NCBI GenBank assembly: GCA_036501145.1
Contig: DASYAV010000199.1
Span: 11,180-75,179 of the forward strand
Source: PALSA-505 sp036501145
Lineage (GTDB): Bacteria; Actinomycetota; Actinomycetes; Streptosporangiales; Streptosporangiaceae
DNA: 64,000 nucleotides
Direction: 5' to 3'
The notes below the pieces were generated by a model that saw only the letters and a program-made list of their open reading frames with translations, had not been told where the DNA came from and did no database searches. The first letter of the stretch is position 1. Every line of letters begins with the position of its first letter. This document shows, piece by piece, positions 23,443-31,716 of the stretch. Position numbers and translations under genes: made by a program.

Positions 23443-25113
23443 ATGACGAGACCAACTGGCGACAGGACCTGGCGGATCCTGGCCGTGCTGTGCGTCGGTT
23501 CGTTCGCGGTTCTGATGGACACCACGATCGTCAATGTCGCAGTGCCGAACCTGATCGATACCCTGCACGCCGGGCTTGACCAGGTGCTGTGGATCAACAA
23601 CGCGTACCTGCTGGTGTTCGGCTCGATGCTGATCACCATGAGCCGGCTGGGCGACATCTTCGGCCAGCGGCGCCTGTTCATAGCCGGGCTCGCCGTGTTC
23701 ACGGTGTCGTCCGCGCTGTGCGGCGCCGCGCAGAATCCGGCCGAGCTCATCGCGGCACGCGCCGTCCAGGGCCTGGGCGCGGCCATCCTCGCGCCTCAGC
23801 CGCTCGTCATCCTCTCGGCCACACTGCCGCCGCAGCGGCGCGGCGCCGCGTTCGGCATCTACAACGGCATGATCGCGCTCGCTGCCGTGATCGGGCCGAC
23901 CCTCGGCGGCGTCCTGGTCAGCTACGCCGGCTGGCGGTGGATCTTCTACGTCAACCTGCCGATCACGGTCACCGGGATCGTGATGGCGTTCCGCATGGTG
24001 CCGAACTTGCGGCCCGGCCGCCGGCATCGGCTGGACATCCTCGGTGTCACGCTGGCCACACTCGGCCTGGGCAGCATCGTGTTCGGCCTGATCGAGGGTC
24101 AGCGCTACGACTGGGGTGGCATCGCCGGGAGCCCGGTCACCATTCCTGAGGTCATGATCGCCGGGGCCGTGCTGCTGGCCGCGTTCGGCTTCTGGGAACG
24201 AAGCCAGCGCGAGCGAGAGCCACTGCTGCCGCCGGCGCTGTTCCGCGACAAGGCGGTCGTGCTGCTCTGCACGCTCGCCGCCGCCGCGCAGTTCGGCCTG
24301 ATCACCTTGATGGTCCTGGGCGCGATCAATCTGCAGTCAGTGCTCGGTTACAGCGCTGTCATCGCCGGCCTCACCGGTTTGCCGCTGACGATCGTGCTCG
24401 CCTCGGTAGCGCCGTTCGCCGGGCGGCTGTCTGACCGGATCGGCTCCAGGAGGATCCTGATGGCCGGATTCACGGTCTACGCGGCCGGGCTGATCGTCCT
24501 GATCGGCGTGCTGTCGGTGCACGACACCCCGTACACGTTCATCCCGCCGTACCTGCTGATCGGGCTGGGCATGGGCTGCCTGTTCGCGCCGTTGACCACC
24601 GATGCGCTGCGGCGGGTGCCAGCACAGTTCACCGGCGCCCTGGCGGGCATGCTGAACACCGCACGGCAGGTCGGCTCGGCGGTCGGCAGCGCCGTCACCG
24701 GTGCCGTGCTGGCCGCCTTCCTGGCGACCGGTCTCCAGGCCAGGGCCATCGCGGTGGCCGGCCGGCTTCCGGCCACGGCGCGCCACCGTTTCCTGGGCGG
24801 CTTCAGCCACACCGCGAGCAGCGGCCTGCAGGTAGGACGTGGCCAGTCCGGCGGAGCCACCTTCTCGGCCAGCGTCCCCCAGCCGCTTCGCACGCAACTC
24901 CAGCGGCTGGCCCACACGGTCTTCACCACCAGCTACATCGGCGCCATGCGGTCCACCATCGTCATACCGGCAGTCCTTCTGCTGCTCTGCGCTGTGGCCT
25001 GTGCCGTGCTGCTCAGGCCACAGCCAGCGGCGCCATCCCCCGCCGACCAGCCCAGCCCGGCCGGGGCAGAACCGGGAACCCGCCCCCGGCGGCGCGCGGG
25101 GTCAGGCGGCTAG
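23443..25113 (+). CDS. DHA2-type MFS drug exporter (EmrB/QacA family)
   Basis: The protein has about 556 residues and some 14 membrane helices. Motif A is MSRLGDIFGQRR, the antiporter motif C region is LAAVIGPTLGGVLV, and the first helix carries MDTTIVNVAVPNL with the Asp typical of 14-TMS multidrug exporters. It sits divergent from the HxlR regulator, which suggests inducible efflux. No Shine-Dalgarno sequence precedes either ATG (23431 or 23443); the second fits a leaderless transcript. It ends 12 nt inside the convergent oxidoreductase gene. Confidence 0.85.
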   Translation: MTRPTGDRTWRILAVLCVGSFAVLMDTTIVNVAVPNLIDTLHAGLDQVLWINNAYLLVFGSMLITMSRLGDIFGQRRLFIAGLAVFTVSSALCGAAQNPAELIAARAVQGLGAAILAPQPLVILSATLPPQRRGAAFGIYNGMIALAAVIGPTLGGVLVSYAGWRWIFYVNLPITVTGIVMAFRMVPNLRPGRRHRLDILGVTLATLGLGSIVFGLIEGQRYDWGGIAGSPVTIPEVMIAGAVLLAAFGFWERSQREREPLLPPALFRDKAVVLLCTLAAAAQFGLITLMVLGAINLQSVLGYSAVIAGLTGLPLTIVLASVAPFAGRLSDRIGSRRILMAGFTVYAAGLIVLIGVLSVHDTPYTFIPPYLLIGLGMGCLFAPLTTDALRRVPAQFTGALAGMLNTARQVGSAVGSAVTGAVLAAFLATGLQARAIAVAGRLPATARHRFLGGFSHTASSGLQVGRGQSGGATFSASVPQPLRTQLQRLAHTVFTTSYIGAMRSTIVIPAVLLLLCAVACAVLLRPQPAAPSPADQPSPAGAEPGTRPRRRAGSGG

Positions 25114-26151
25114 GGTGCGGATCTGGTCGATCAGGGCTACCCGCTCGGCGTGGGTGGCGGCCATCGGGGTGACGTTGAGCGTGGTGACGCCGGACTCGCG
25201 GAGGGCGGCGACCCGCTCGGCGACGAAGCCCGCCGGGCCGATCAGCGAGATCCGCTCGACCAGTTCGTCCGGCACGTAGCCTGCGGCCTCGTCCTTGCGG
25301 CCGGCCAGGTAGGCGTCCTGGATCTTCTCCGCCTCGCTGCCGTAGCCGTACCGGGTGGCCAGGTTGAAGTAGAAGTTGGGGCCCTTGTCCCGGGGCGCGC
25401 CCATGCCGCCGACGTACAGCGCCAGCATCGGCTTGAGCAGGTCGAGGTACCCGGACACGTCGTCGCCGATGGCCAGCCCGGCCTGCGCGAACACGTCCAG
25501 CGGGCCGAGTTCGGCGGCCCGCTTGGCCTTCCCTGCGGCCAGCGGCTCGCCCCACACCTCGGCGGCCTTCTCCGGCATGTAGAAGATCGGCTCCCAGCCC
25601 TCGGCCAGCTCGGCGGCGAGCGCCACGTTCTTCGGGCCGATCGCGGCCAGGATGACCGGGATGTGGTCGCGCACCGGGTGGTTGATCAGCTTGAGCGGCT
25701 TGCCCAGGCCGGTGCCGGACCCGGCCGGCAGCGGGATCTGGTAGTGCTTGCCCTCGTAGGTCAGCCGCTCGCGGGCCCACACCCGGCGGCAGATCTCGAT
25801 GATCTCCCTGGTGCGGCCGAGCGGCGCGTCGTAGGGCACGCCGTGCCAGCCCTCGATGACCTGCGGCCCGGATGCGCCGATGCCCAGGTTGAACCGGCCG
25901 TTCGACACGTAGTCCAGCCCGGCCGCGGTCATCGCGGTCAGCGCCGGCGTCCGCGAGTACAGCTGCAGGATGCCCGAGGCGATCTGCAGCCGCTCGGTCC
26001 TGGCCGCGATGAAGCCGAGCTGGCTGACCGCGTCGAAGCTGTAGGCCTCGGGCACGAACACGATGTCCAGCCCGGCCCGCTCGTAGTCGGCCAGCTCCCC
26101 GACGGTCTCGGCGAAGCCGCCCGCGTAGTTCAGGGACATCCCGATGCGCAT
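25102..26151 (-). CDS. LLM-class F420-type oxidoreductase
   Basis: The protein has 349 residues. A TIM-barrel pattern typical of bacterial luciferase-like, F420-dependent oxidoreductases is present: MRIGMSLNYAGGFAETVGEL, FVPEAYSFDAVSQLGFIA, NGRFNLGIGASGPQVIEGWH and ILAAIGPKNVALAAE. It resembles the mycobacterial Rv3520c-type subgroup. The substrate is unknown. It lies 30 nt downstream of the second shikimate kinase on the same strand and may be the last gene of the aro operon. It overlaps the exporter's 3' end by 12 nt in convergent orientation. Confidence 0.8.
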   Translation of the reverse strand: MRIGMSLNYAGGFAETVGELADYERAGLDIVFVPEAYSFDAVSQLGFIAARTERLQIASGILQLYSRTPALTAMTAAGLDYVSNGRFNLGIGASGPQVIEGWHGVPYDAPLGRTREIIEICRRVWARERLTYEGKHYQIPLPAGSGTGLGKPLKLINHPVRDHIPVILAAIGPKNVALAAELAEGWEPIFYMPEKAAEVWGEPLAAGKAKRAAELGPLDVFAQAGLAIGDDVSGYLDLLKPMLALYVGGMGAPRDKGPNFYFNLATRYGYGSEAEKIQDAYLAGRKDEAAGYVPDELVERISLIGPAGFVAERVAALRESGVTTLNVTPMAATHAERVALIDQIRTLAA

Positions 26152-26181
26152 GCCGCCCCACCCTTCATTCCGAATCCGGTT

Positions 26182-26700
26182 CTAGTGAGGGTAGCTGGCC
26201 GGGTCGCCGGATGGCAGCCCGGCCAGCCCGGTCAGCACGTCGTCGCACACCTGCTTGGCGGCCCGGCCGCCGGTGCGGACGGTCAGCGTGGCCACCTCCG
26301 CGTACCCGGCCAGCCGCCGCCGGTAGATGCCTTCCAGGCCGGACCGGGCCAGCATCGGCCGCCCCGCGTCGCCGCCCACCCTGGCCAGCGCCTCGGCGTA
26401 GTCCACGTGGAGGTACACGACCCGGGCCGGCGCGAGCAGCCGCCGGGAGCCGGGGTGTTCCACCGCGCCGCCGCCCAGGGCCAGCACCCGGTCCGGCCCG
26501 GCCAGTGCTTCCGCGAGCGTCTGGAGCTCGATGTCGCGGAAGGCTGTCTCGCCGTCTTCGGCGAAGATGGCTTTGACTGAACGGCTGCACCCACCCTCGA
26601 CGAGCAGATCAAGGTCGGCGAACGGCAGGCCGAGTTCGGCGGCGAGCAGCCGCCCCACGGTGGTCTTGCCCGCGCCCATGAAACCGGCCAGGACGATCAT
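26182..26700 (-). CDS. Second shikimate kinase-like protein
   Basis: The protein has 172 residues. Walker A is GFMGAGKTTVG, the substrate Asp lies in FADLDLLVEG, then IFAEDGETAFRDIE, the canonical GGGAV loop, and the lid/C-terminal Arg motif GIYRRRLAGYAEVA. All key shikimate kinase features (ATP to shikimate 3-phosphate) are present. Its ATG overlaps the aroQ stop (ATGA), so it closes the aro operon. Because aroK is two genes upstream, this is either a redundant isoenzyme or a kinase for a related cyclitol. Confidence 0.75.
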   Translation of the reverse strand: MIVLAGFMGAGKTTVGRLLAAELGLPFADLDLLVEGGCSRSVKAIFAEDGETAFRDIELQTLAEALAGPDRVLALGGGAVEHPGSRRLLAPARVVYLHVDYAEALARVGGDAGRPMLARSGLEGIYRRRLAGYAEVATLTVRTGGRAAKQVCDDVLTGLAGLPSGDPASYPH

Positions 26701-27152
26701 GGGGCCTCGCCGTCCCGCGGCGCGGCCAGCCCGGCGATGGCCCGCAGCGCGAGCCGGTAGGAGGCAAGGCCGAACCCGGCCACGGTGCCGTCGGCGACCG
26801 CGGCCACCACCGACGTGTGCCGGAACGTCTCGCGTGCCGCCGGGTTGGAGATGTGCACCTCGACCAGCGGCGCGGTGCGCATGGCCAGCGCGTCCCGCAG
26901 CCCGTAGGAGTAGTGGGTGAACGCGGCCGGGTTGAGCACCACCGGAATGCGGCCGTCGGCGGCCTCGTGCACCCAGCCGATCAGCTCGGCCTCGTCGTCG
27001 GTCTGCCTGACCTCGACGTCCAGGCCCAGTTCGCGGCCGGTCTCGCGGCACTGCTCGGCCACGTCGTCCAGCGTGGCCGTGCCGTACACGTCCGGCTCGC
27101 GGATGCCCAGCCGGCCCAGGTTGGGCCCGTTCAGCACCAGCACCCGCCTCAT
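26697..27152 (-). CDS. aroQ: Type II 3-dehydroquinate dehydratase
   Basis: The protein has 151 residues, the normal length for the dodecameric type II enzyme that dehydrates 3-dehydroquinate to 3-dehydroshikimate. NGPNLGRLGIREPDVYG carries the N-terminal Asn/Arg and active-site lid, NPAAFTHYSYGLRDAL the catalytic Tyr-adjacent loop, and VHISNPAARETFRHTSV the substrate His. Both neighbours overlap it by 4 nt (ATGA). It acts in the cytosol as step 3 of the shikimate pathway, directly after AroB. The assignment is firm. Confidence 0.95.
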   Translation of the reverse strand: MRRVLVLNGPNLGRLGIREPDVYGTATLDDVAEQCRETGRELGLDVEVRQTDDEAELIGWVHEAADGRIPVVLNPAAFTHYSYGLRDALAMRTAPLVEVHISNPAARETFRHTSVVAAVADGTVAGFGLASYRLALRAIAGLAAPRDGEAP

Positions 27153-28222
27153 GACGCCACGCCCTCGGCGTAGGCGCGCTCCAGCAGGTCCTCGGCGGGG
27201 GCGGCCAGGATCCCGGGCCGGGCCAGGGCGTCCAACACGACGAACCGCAACCGGGACGCGCGGGCCTTCTTGTCCACCGCCATCGCGGCACGCAGCCGCG
27301 GCCAGGCGCCGCCGTCATAGCCGGTGGGCAGGCCGACGGAGTCCAGCACCGCGCGGTGCCGGGCGGCGGTCCGCGGGTCGAGCCGCCCGGCCAGCTCGCC
27401 GAGCGTGGCCGCGTACACCATGCCGATGGCCACCGCCTCGCCGTGCCGGAAACCGAACTCCTCCACCCGCTCGATGGCGTGCCCGAGCGTGTGCCCGTAG
27501 TTCAGGAACTCCCGCGGCCCGGACTCGCGCAGGTCCTGGGCGACCACCCCGGCCTTGACCCGGATCGCCCGCTCCACCAGCTCGCGGGCGGGCTTGCCGT
27601 CCGGCCTGGTGGCCTGCTCGGGGCCGGCCTCGACCAGGTCCAGGATCACCGGGTCGGCGATGAACCCCGCCTTGATCACCTCGGCCAGGCCGCTGACGTA
27701 CTCGCGCCGCGGCAGCGTGCGCAGCGTGGCCAGGTCGGCGAGCACCCCGGCCGGCGGGTGGAACGCGCCGACCAGGTTCTTGCCCTCGGGGATGTCGACC
27801 GCGGTCTTGCCGCCGATGGCCGCGTCCACCATGCCGAGCAGCGTGGTCGGCACCAGCACCACCCGGACGCCGCGCAGCCAGCTGGCCGCGACGAACCCGG
27901 CCAGGTCGCACGCGGCTCCGCCGCCGATGCCGACGACGCAGTCGGTGCGGCCGACCTGGTTTCCGGCCAGCCAGGACCACAGCCGGGCCGCCACCGCGAT
28001 GTCCTTGGCCGCCTCGCCGTCCGGGACCGGCGCGGCGTGCACCCGGTGCCCGGCGGCAGCCAGCGCGGCGCAGGCCCGCCCGGCGAGATCGCCGAGCCCC
28101 GCGGCATGGATGACCGCGACAGCCCCGTCCCCGGCGAGGCCGGGCAGCTCATCGAGCACGCCGTCGCCCACGACGACGTCGTAGGGCCGCTCGCCGCCCA
28201 CGGTGACCCTGGTCGCGGTCAC
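27149..28222 (-). CDS. aroB: 3-Dehydroquinate synthase
   Basis: The protein has 357 residues. The NAD-binding GIGGGAACDLAGFVAASW, the metal and phosphate site region DAAIGGKTAVDIPEGKN, and the zinc-ligand NYGHTLGHAIE are all present, as in AroB enzymes that cyclise DAHP to 3-dehydroquinate. The length is typical. The GTG at 28222 overlaps the aroK stop (GTGA), so translation is coupled. No DAHP synthase or shikimate dehydrogenase gene is in the window, so those steps are encoded elsewhere. Confidence 0.95.
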   Translation of the reverse strand: MTATRVTVGGERPYDVVVGDGVLDELPGLAGDGAVAVIHAAGLGDLAGRACAALAAAGHRVHAAPVPDGEAAKDIAVAARLWSWLAGNQVGRTDCVVGIGGGAACDLAGFVAASWLRGVRVVLVPTTLLGMVDAAIGGKTAVDIPEGKNLVGAFHPPAGVLADLATLRTLPRREYVSGLAEVIKAGFIADPVILDLVEAGPEQATRPDGKPARELVERAIRVKAGVVAQDLRESGPREFLNYGHTLGHAIERVEEFGFRHGEAVAIGMVYAATLGELAGRLDPRTAARHRAVLDSVGLPTGYDGGAWPRLRAAMAVDKKARASRLRFVVLDALARPGILAAPAEDLLERAYAEGVAS

Positions 28223-28842
28223 CGGCCGTGCTCCGCGCCGGGGTCGTGCCGCACGGCGGTCTGCTGGCCGGCGGCGATCTGGCCGGCGATCTCTTCCGGG
28301 CTGAGCCCGTCGGTGTCCACGGTGACCACCGCCAGCTGCTCGTACAGCGGCCGCCGCTCCTCCAGCATGGCGCGCAGCCTGCCGCGCGGGTTGCCGGGCA
28401 CCGGGATCCGCGGACGGCTGAGGCCGGACCGCTTGGCCACCTCGGCGAAGCCGGTCTCCAGGTAGATCACCCGGTGGCCGGCCAGCAGCTGCCGGGCCCG
28501 TTCGTCGGCGACCGCGCCGCTGCCCAGCGCCACCACGCCCTGGTAGCGCAGTGCCCGCTCCACCACCGGGCGCTCGAGCGCCCGGAAGGCCGGCTCGCCG
28601 TCTTCGACGAAGATGTCGCCGACCGGCTTGCGGGCAACCGAGGCCACCTCGTCGTCGGTGTCCAGGAAGCCGACGCCGAGCCGGTCCGCGAGCAGCGGTC
28701 CGACCGTGGACTTGCCCGAGCCCGGCGGGCCTATCAAGATCACCGGAGCTGTGTTACGGCTGCTGTCAGAGGGGGCAGAGTCACTGGAGTTGCCGGAGGG
28801 GTGGCTGGCGGCGGGGCCCGGTCCAGCGGCTGGGACGCTCAC
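28219..28842 (-). CDS. aroK: Shikimate kinase
   Basis: The protein has about 207 residues, including a ~30-residue Ser/Pro-rich extension before VILIGPPGSGKSTVGPLL (Walker A). FLDTDDEVA carries the metal/shikimate Asp, then IFVEDGEPAFRALE, GSGAV in place of GGGxV, and the lid with GRLRAMLEERRPLYEQLA. It phosphorylates shikimate at the 3-OH. The GTG at 28842 overlaps the aroC stop (GTGA); an internal GTG at the VILIG region would give the usual ~170-residue protein and is a plausible alternative. Confidence 0.92.
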   Translation of the reverse strand: MSVPAAGPGPAASHPSGNSSDSAPSDSSRNTAPVILIGPPGSGKSTVGPLLADRLGVGFLDTDDEVASVARKPVGDIFVEDGEPAFRALERPVVERALRYQGVVALGSGAVADERARQLLAGHRVIYLETGFAEVAKRSGLSRPRIPVPGNPRGRLRAMLEERRPLYEQLAVVTVDTDGLSPEEIAGQIAAGQQTAVRHDPGAEHGR

Positions 28843-30026
28843 GGCCGCTCCAGGGTGCTCAGGTAGCCGCGGACGTTGCGGCAGACCTCGGCCAGCGAGT
28901 CGCCGCCGAACTTCTCCGCCGCGGCGTCGGCCAGCACCAGCGCGACCATCGCCTCGGCCACCACGCCGGCCGCGGGCACCGCGGTGACGTCGCTGCGCTG
29001 GTTGATCGCCTTGGCCGGCTCGCCGGTGGCCACGTCCACAGTGTCCAGCGCGCGCGGCACGGTGGAGATCGGCTTCATGGCGGCGCGCACCCGGAGAAGT
29101 TCCCCGGTGCTGATGCCGCCCTCGATGCCGCCGGCCCGGTTGGTCCGCCGCCGCACCCCGGCCGGCCCGCCCGGGGCCAGCTCGATCTCGTCGTGCGCCG
29201 CCGAGCCGCGCCGGGCCGCGGTGGTGAAGCCGTCGCCGATCTCCACGCCCTTGATCGCGTGGATGCTCATCAGCGCCCCGGCCAGCCTGCCGTCCAGCTT
29301 GCGGTCCCAGTGCACGTGGCTGCCCAGGCCGGGCGGCAGGCCGTACACCGCGACCTCCACCACGCCGCCCAGCGTGTCGCCGTCCGTCCGCGCCGCGTCG
29401 ATCTCCGCGATCATCTTCTCGCTGGTCGGCTCGTCTATGCACCTGACCAGGCTGGCGTTCAGCCGTTCATTATCAGCGGGTGTGGGAATGGCATCGTCGG
29501 GGGCACGGATCTGGCCGATGGCGACCACGTGACTGACGATCTGGGCGCCCAGCGCCTGGTGCAGGAACCGGCGGGCCACCTCGCCGAGCGCGACCCGGGC
29601 GGCGGTCTCCCGGGCGCTGGCCCGTTCGAGCACCGGCCGGGCGTCGTCGTGGCCGTACTTCTGCATGCCTGCCAGGTCGGCGTGGCCAGGCCGCGGCCTG
29701 GTCAGCGGGGCGGCGCGGGCCTGGCTGGCCAGCGCGGCGGCGTCCACAGGGTCGGCCGCCATCACGGTCTCCCACTTGGGCCACTCGGTGTTGCCGACCC
29801 GGATGGCCAGCGGGCCGCCGAGCGTGTGGCCGTGCCGCACCCCGGCGGTGATCTCGACGTCGTCCTGCTCGAACTTCATCCGCGCGCCCCGGCCGTAACC
29901 GGCCCGGCGGCGGGCCAGCGCGACGGCGATGTCTGGCGTGCTGACGGCCACCCCGGCGGGCAGGCCCTCGATGATCGCGACAAGCGCACGCCCGTGCGAC
30001 TCCCCCGCGGTTAGCCAGCGCAGCAT
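28839..30026 (-). CDS. aroC: Chorismate synthase
   Basis: The protein has 395 residues. GESHGRALVAIIEGLPAG, RRRAGYGRGARMKFEQD, GHTLGGPLAIRVGN, RPRPGHADLAGMQKYGHDDAR and NRAGGIEGGISTGE are the family signatures. The enzyme uses reduced FMN to convert EPSP to chorismate, the final shikimate-pathway step. It is the first gene of the minus-strand aro operon; the presumed promoter lies in the 30027-30178 gap it shares with a divergent unknown gene. The assignment is secure. Confidence 0.96.
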   Translation of the reverse strand: MLRWLTAGESHGRALVAIIEGLPAGVAVSTPDIAVALARRRAGYGRGARMKFEQDDVEITAGVRHGHTLGGPLAIRVGNTEWPKWETVMAADPVDAAALASQARAAPLTRPRPGHADLAGMQKYGHDDARPVLERASARETAARVALGEVARRFLHQALGAQIVSHVVAIGQIRAPDDAIPTPADNERLNASLVRCIDEPTSEKMIAEIDAARTDGDTLGGVVEVAVYGLPPGLGSHVHWDRKLDGRLAGALMSIHAIKGVEIGDGFTTAARRGSAAHDEIELAPGGPAGVRRRTNRAGGIEGGISTGELLRVRAAMKPISTVPRALDTVDVATGEPAKAINQRSDVTAVPAAGVVAEAMVALVLADAAAEKFGGDSLAEVCRNVRGYLSTLERP

Positions 30027-30178
30027 GATGCCGATCCTGCCACGTGCCGGCCAGTGAGATGTGCATCGCGCTTCTCATGCCGCTCATCCGCCGCACGGCC
30101 TGGCCTGGCATTTCCTTACCGATCGGGGACAACCGCCTCGACGTACTGGCCGAATCAGTTGAGGGGGTATGTCGCAAT

Positions 30179-30700
30179 ATGAGAGTCTCCGGATTGGGAC
30201 AGGACAGGGGTCACGGCGTGACGCAGGTCGGTGAGGGGCTGGGTTCCACCGTGCAGGTGGCACCCGCCGGCACAGAACTGCCGGGTCCGGTAGTACCACC
30301 GGACCGGCCGGCGGCGATGGCCCCTGCCCCGGCGGTGGCCGCGGAGCCGGCGCAGGTCGCACCCGGCACGCTGATGGAGAAGGAAGTCCCGCCCGGCCTG
30401 ATCGGGCCCTATCTCACCGGGCGGCGCTGGGTGATCGCCGGGTTCGCCTACCGGGCGCAGGACGCGCTGGACACCCGCCCGGCCGTGGGCAGCCCCGGGT
30501 TCTGGGTGCTGCGCTGGCGGGCGCTGGCCATGCAGAGCTACCGGGCGGTCCGGACCAGCGCCGGCGGTCTCGTGCCGGCCGCGGTGTTCGTCGAGCCGGG
30601 GCCGGTCCCGGTCGGCACCGAGATGTACCGGATCACCTCGGCCGGCGAGGAGTTCGTCGCCCGGCACGACGGGCAGGCCTGGCCGCGGCGGCTGGGCTAG
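30179..30700 (+). CDS. Hypothetical protein, Pro/Ala-rich N-terminus
   Basis: The protein has about 173 residues. A disordered Pro/Ala-rich first half (PDRPAAMAPAPAVAAEPAQVA) leads to a compact domain of ~100 residues starting LIGPYLTGRRWVIAGFAYRA and ending with GTEMYRITSAGEEFVARHDG. No signal peptide or membrane helix is present. The ATG at 30179 follows a GAGGGGG stretch; an upstream ATG at 30044 would add a non-conserved leader. It precedes the next unknown gene by 43 nt on the same strand, so the pair probably works together. The family was not recognised. Confidence 0.55.
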   Translation: MRVSGLGQDRGHGVTQVGEGLGSTVQVAPAGTELPGPVVPPDRPAAMAPAPAVAAEPAQVAPGTLMEKEVPPGLIGPYLTGRRWVIAGFAYRAQDALDTRPAVGSPGFWVLRWRALAMQSYRAVRTSAGGLVPAAVFVEPGPVPVGTEMYRITSAGEEFVARHDGQAWPRRLG

Positions 30701-30742
30701 CAGGGGCGGGCCAGTGGGGGCAGGTCGTTGAGGTACCGGTTC

Positions 30743-31564
30743 ATGGCGAGCTACCGCGGCGTGCCGTATGAGGCCGCGGTCGGCCCCACCGACTCCGACA
30801 TCGTGCTGTTCGCCGCCCATCCGCCGCCGGAGACGCTGGGTTTCCAGCGCGCCACCGGGCTGTGGCGCAAGGAGGTGCACCGGGCCGAGGTGGACGCGGT
30901 GTGGGAGTCACGCCCGTCGGGCGCGTTCGGCGGGCGGCCCTGCCTGGTGCTCGACGACCTCGGTGACGAGTTGCACATCGGCTACCTTGGGCAGGACCCG
31001 GCCGAGGCCGAGCGGCTCGGCTACTGTCAGGTGGAACCTGGTGTGTTCGAGGTGCTGGTGCCGCGGGAGGATGTGACCGGCGTGACGGAGGAACGGGTCG
31101 GCCAGCCCTACCCTGGGGCCGCCGGGCCGCCGACCGGGCCGGTGCTTATCCCGGTGCCGGCCCCGGCGCCGGAAGCGGCAGCGGTTCCGGATGTGACCGT
31201 ACTGCCCGCCGGCGCCGGACTCGCTCCCGGCGGTGCGCCGGCAGCCGCGCCACCCGGCGGTGGCCGGCGCAGGCGCGGCGGCACCGGGCCGGCCGGCGAC
31301 CGCACCCGGCAGACGTTCTCCGATCTGGTCGACCTGGCCGCGCTGCCGCAGCACGCCTACTCGGTGAACGAGGAGGTCGACGGCGCGTTCTGCCTGCTGC
31401 GCACCGAGCGGGGTTATGAGGTGTTCAGCTCGGTGGACGGCACCCGGCAGGAGGTGCGGGTGTTCTCCGAAGAGGAGGCCGCCTACTTCTACCTGTTCGG
31501 CCTGCTCGCCGCGGAGGCGGTGCGGGACGGCCGTCTGGTTCCCCGGCACATGCACCAGGGCTAG
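30743..31564 (+). CDS. Hypothetical two-domain protein with Pro/Gly linker
   Basis: The protein has about 273 residues. The N-terminal domain (~115 residues, MASYRGVPYEAAVGPTDSD through EVLVPREDVT) is joined by a Pro/Ala/Gly- and RRRRGG-containing linker to a C-terminal domain of ~85 residues (FSDLVDLAALPQHAYSVNEE, then EEEAAYFYLFGLLAAEA). The ATG has GAGG 9 nt upstream. There is no export signal. A 45-codon open stretch continues in frame after the TAG stop. The layout recalls polymorphic-toxin/immunity neighbourhoods, but no toxin motif was seen and no function is claimed. Confidence 0.55.
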   Translation: MASYRGVPYEAAVGPTDSDIVLFAAHPPPETLGFQRATGLWRKEVHRAEVDAVWESRPSGAFGGRPCLVLDDLGDELHIGYLGQDPAEAERLGYCQVEPGVFEVLVPREDVTGVTEERVGQPYPGAAGPPTGPVLIPVPAPAPEAAAVPDVTVLPAGAGLAPGGAPAAAPPGGGRRRRGGTGPAGDRTRQTFSDLVDLAALPQHAYSVNEEVDGAFCLLRTERGYEVFSSVDGTRQEVRVFSEEEAAYFYLFGLLAAEAVRDGRLVPRHMHQG

Positions 31565-31702
31565 CCGTGCCCGGCCGCGCGATACCCGGACGACCGCCGG
31601 GCCTACACCGACGCCAAAGGCGGGATCTTCTGGGACATCATCCACCGGGCCGACGACTGGGCTCAGCGGACCGGCTGGGAACCCGGGCCCAGCGACGCCT
31701 GA
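31565..31702 (+). pseudogene. In-frame 45-codon coding-like fragment after a TAG stop
   Basis: Directly after the TAG at 31562-31564 the same frame reads on for 45 sense codons to TGA at 31702, including RRAYTDAKGGIFWDIIHRAD, then WAQRTGWEPGPSDA. Its mixed hydrophobic/charged pattern looks like real protein. No start codon exists inside it, so it is either a recently lost C-terminus of the preceding gene or a remnant of another gene. Confidence 0.4.
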
Positions 31703-31716
31703 CCGTGCGGATGACG

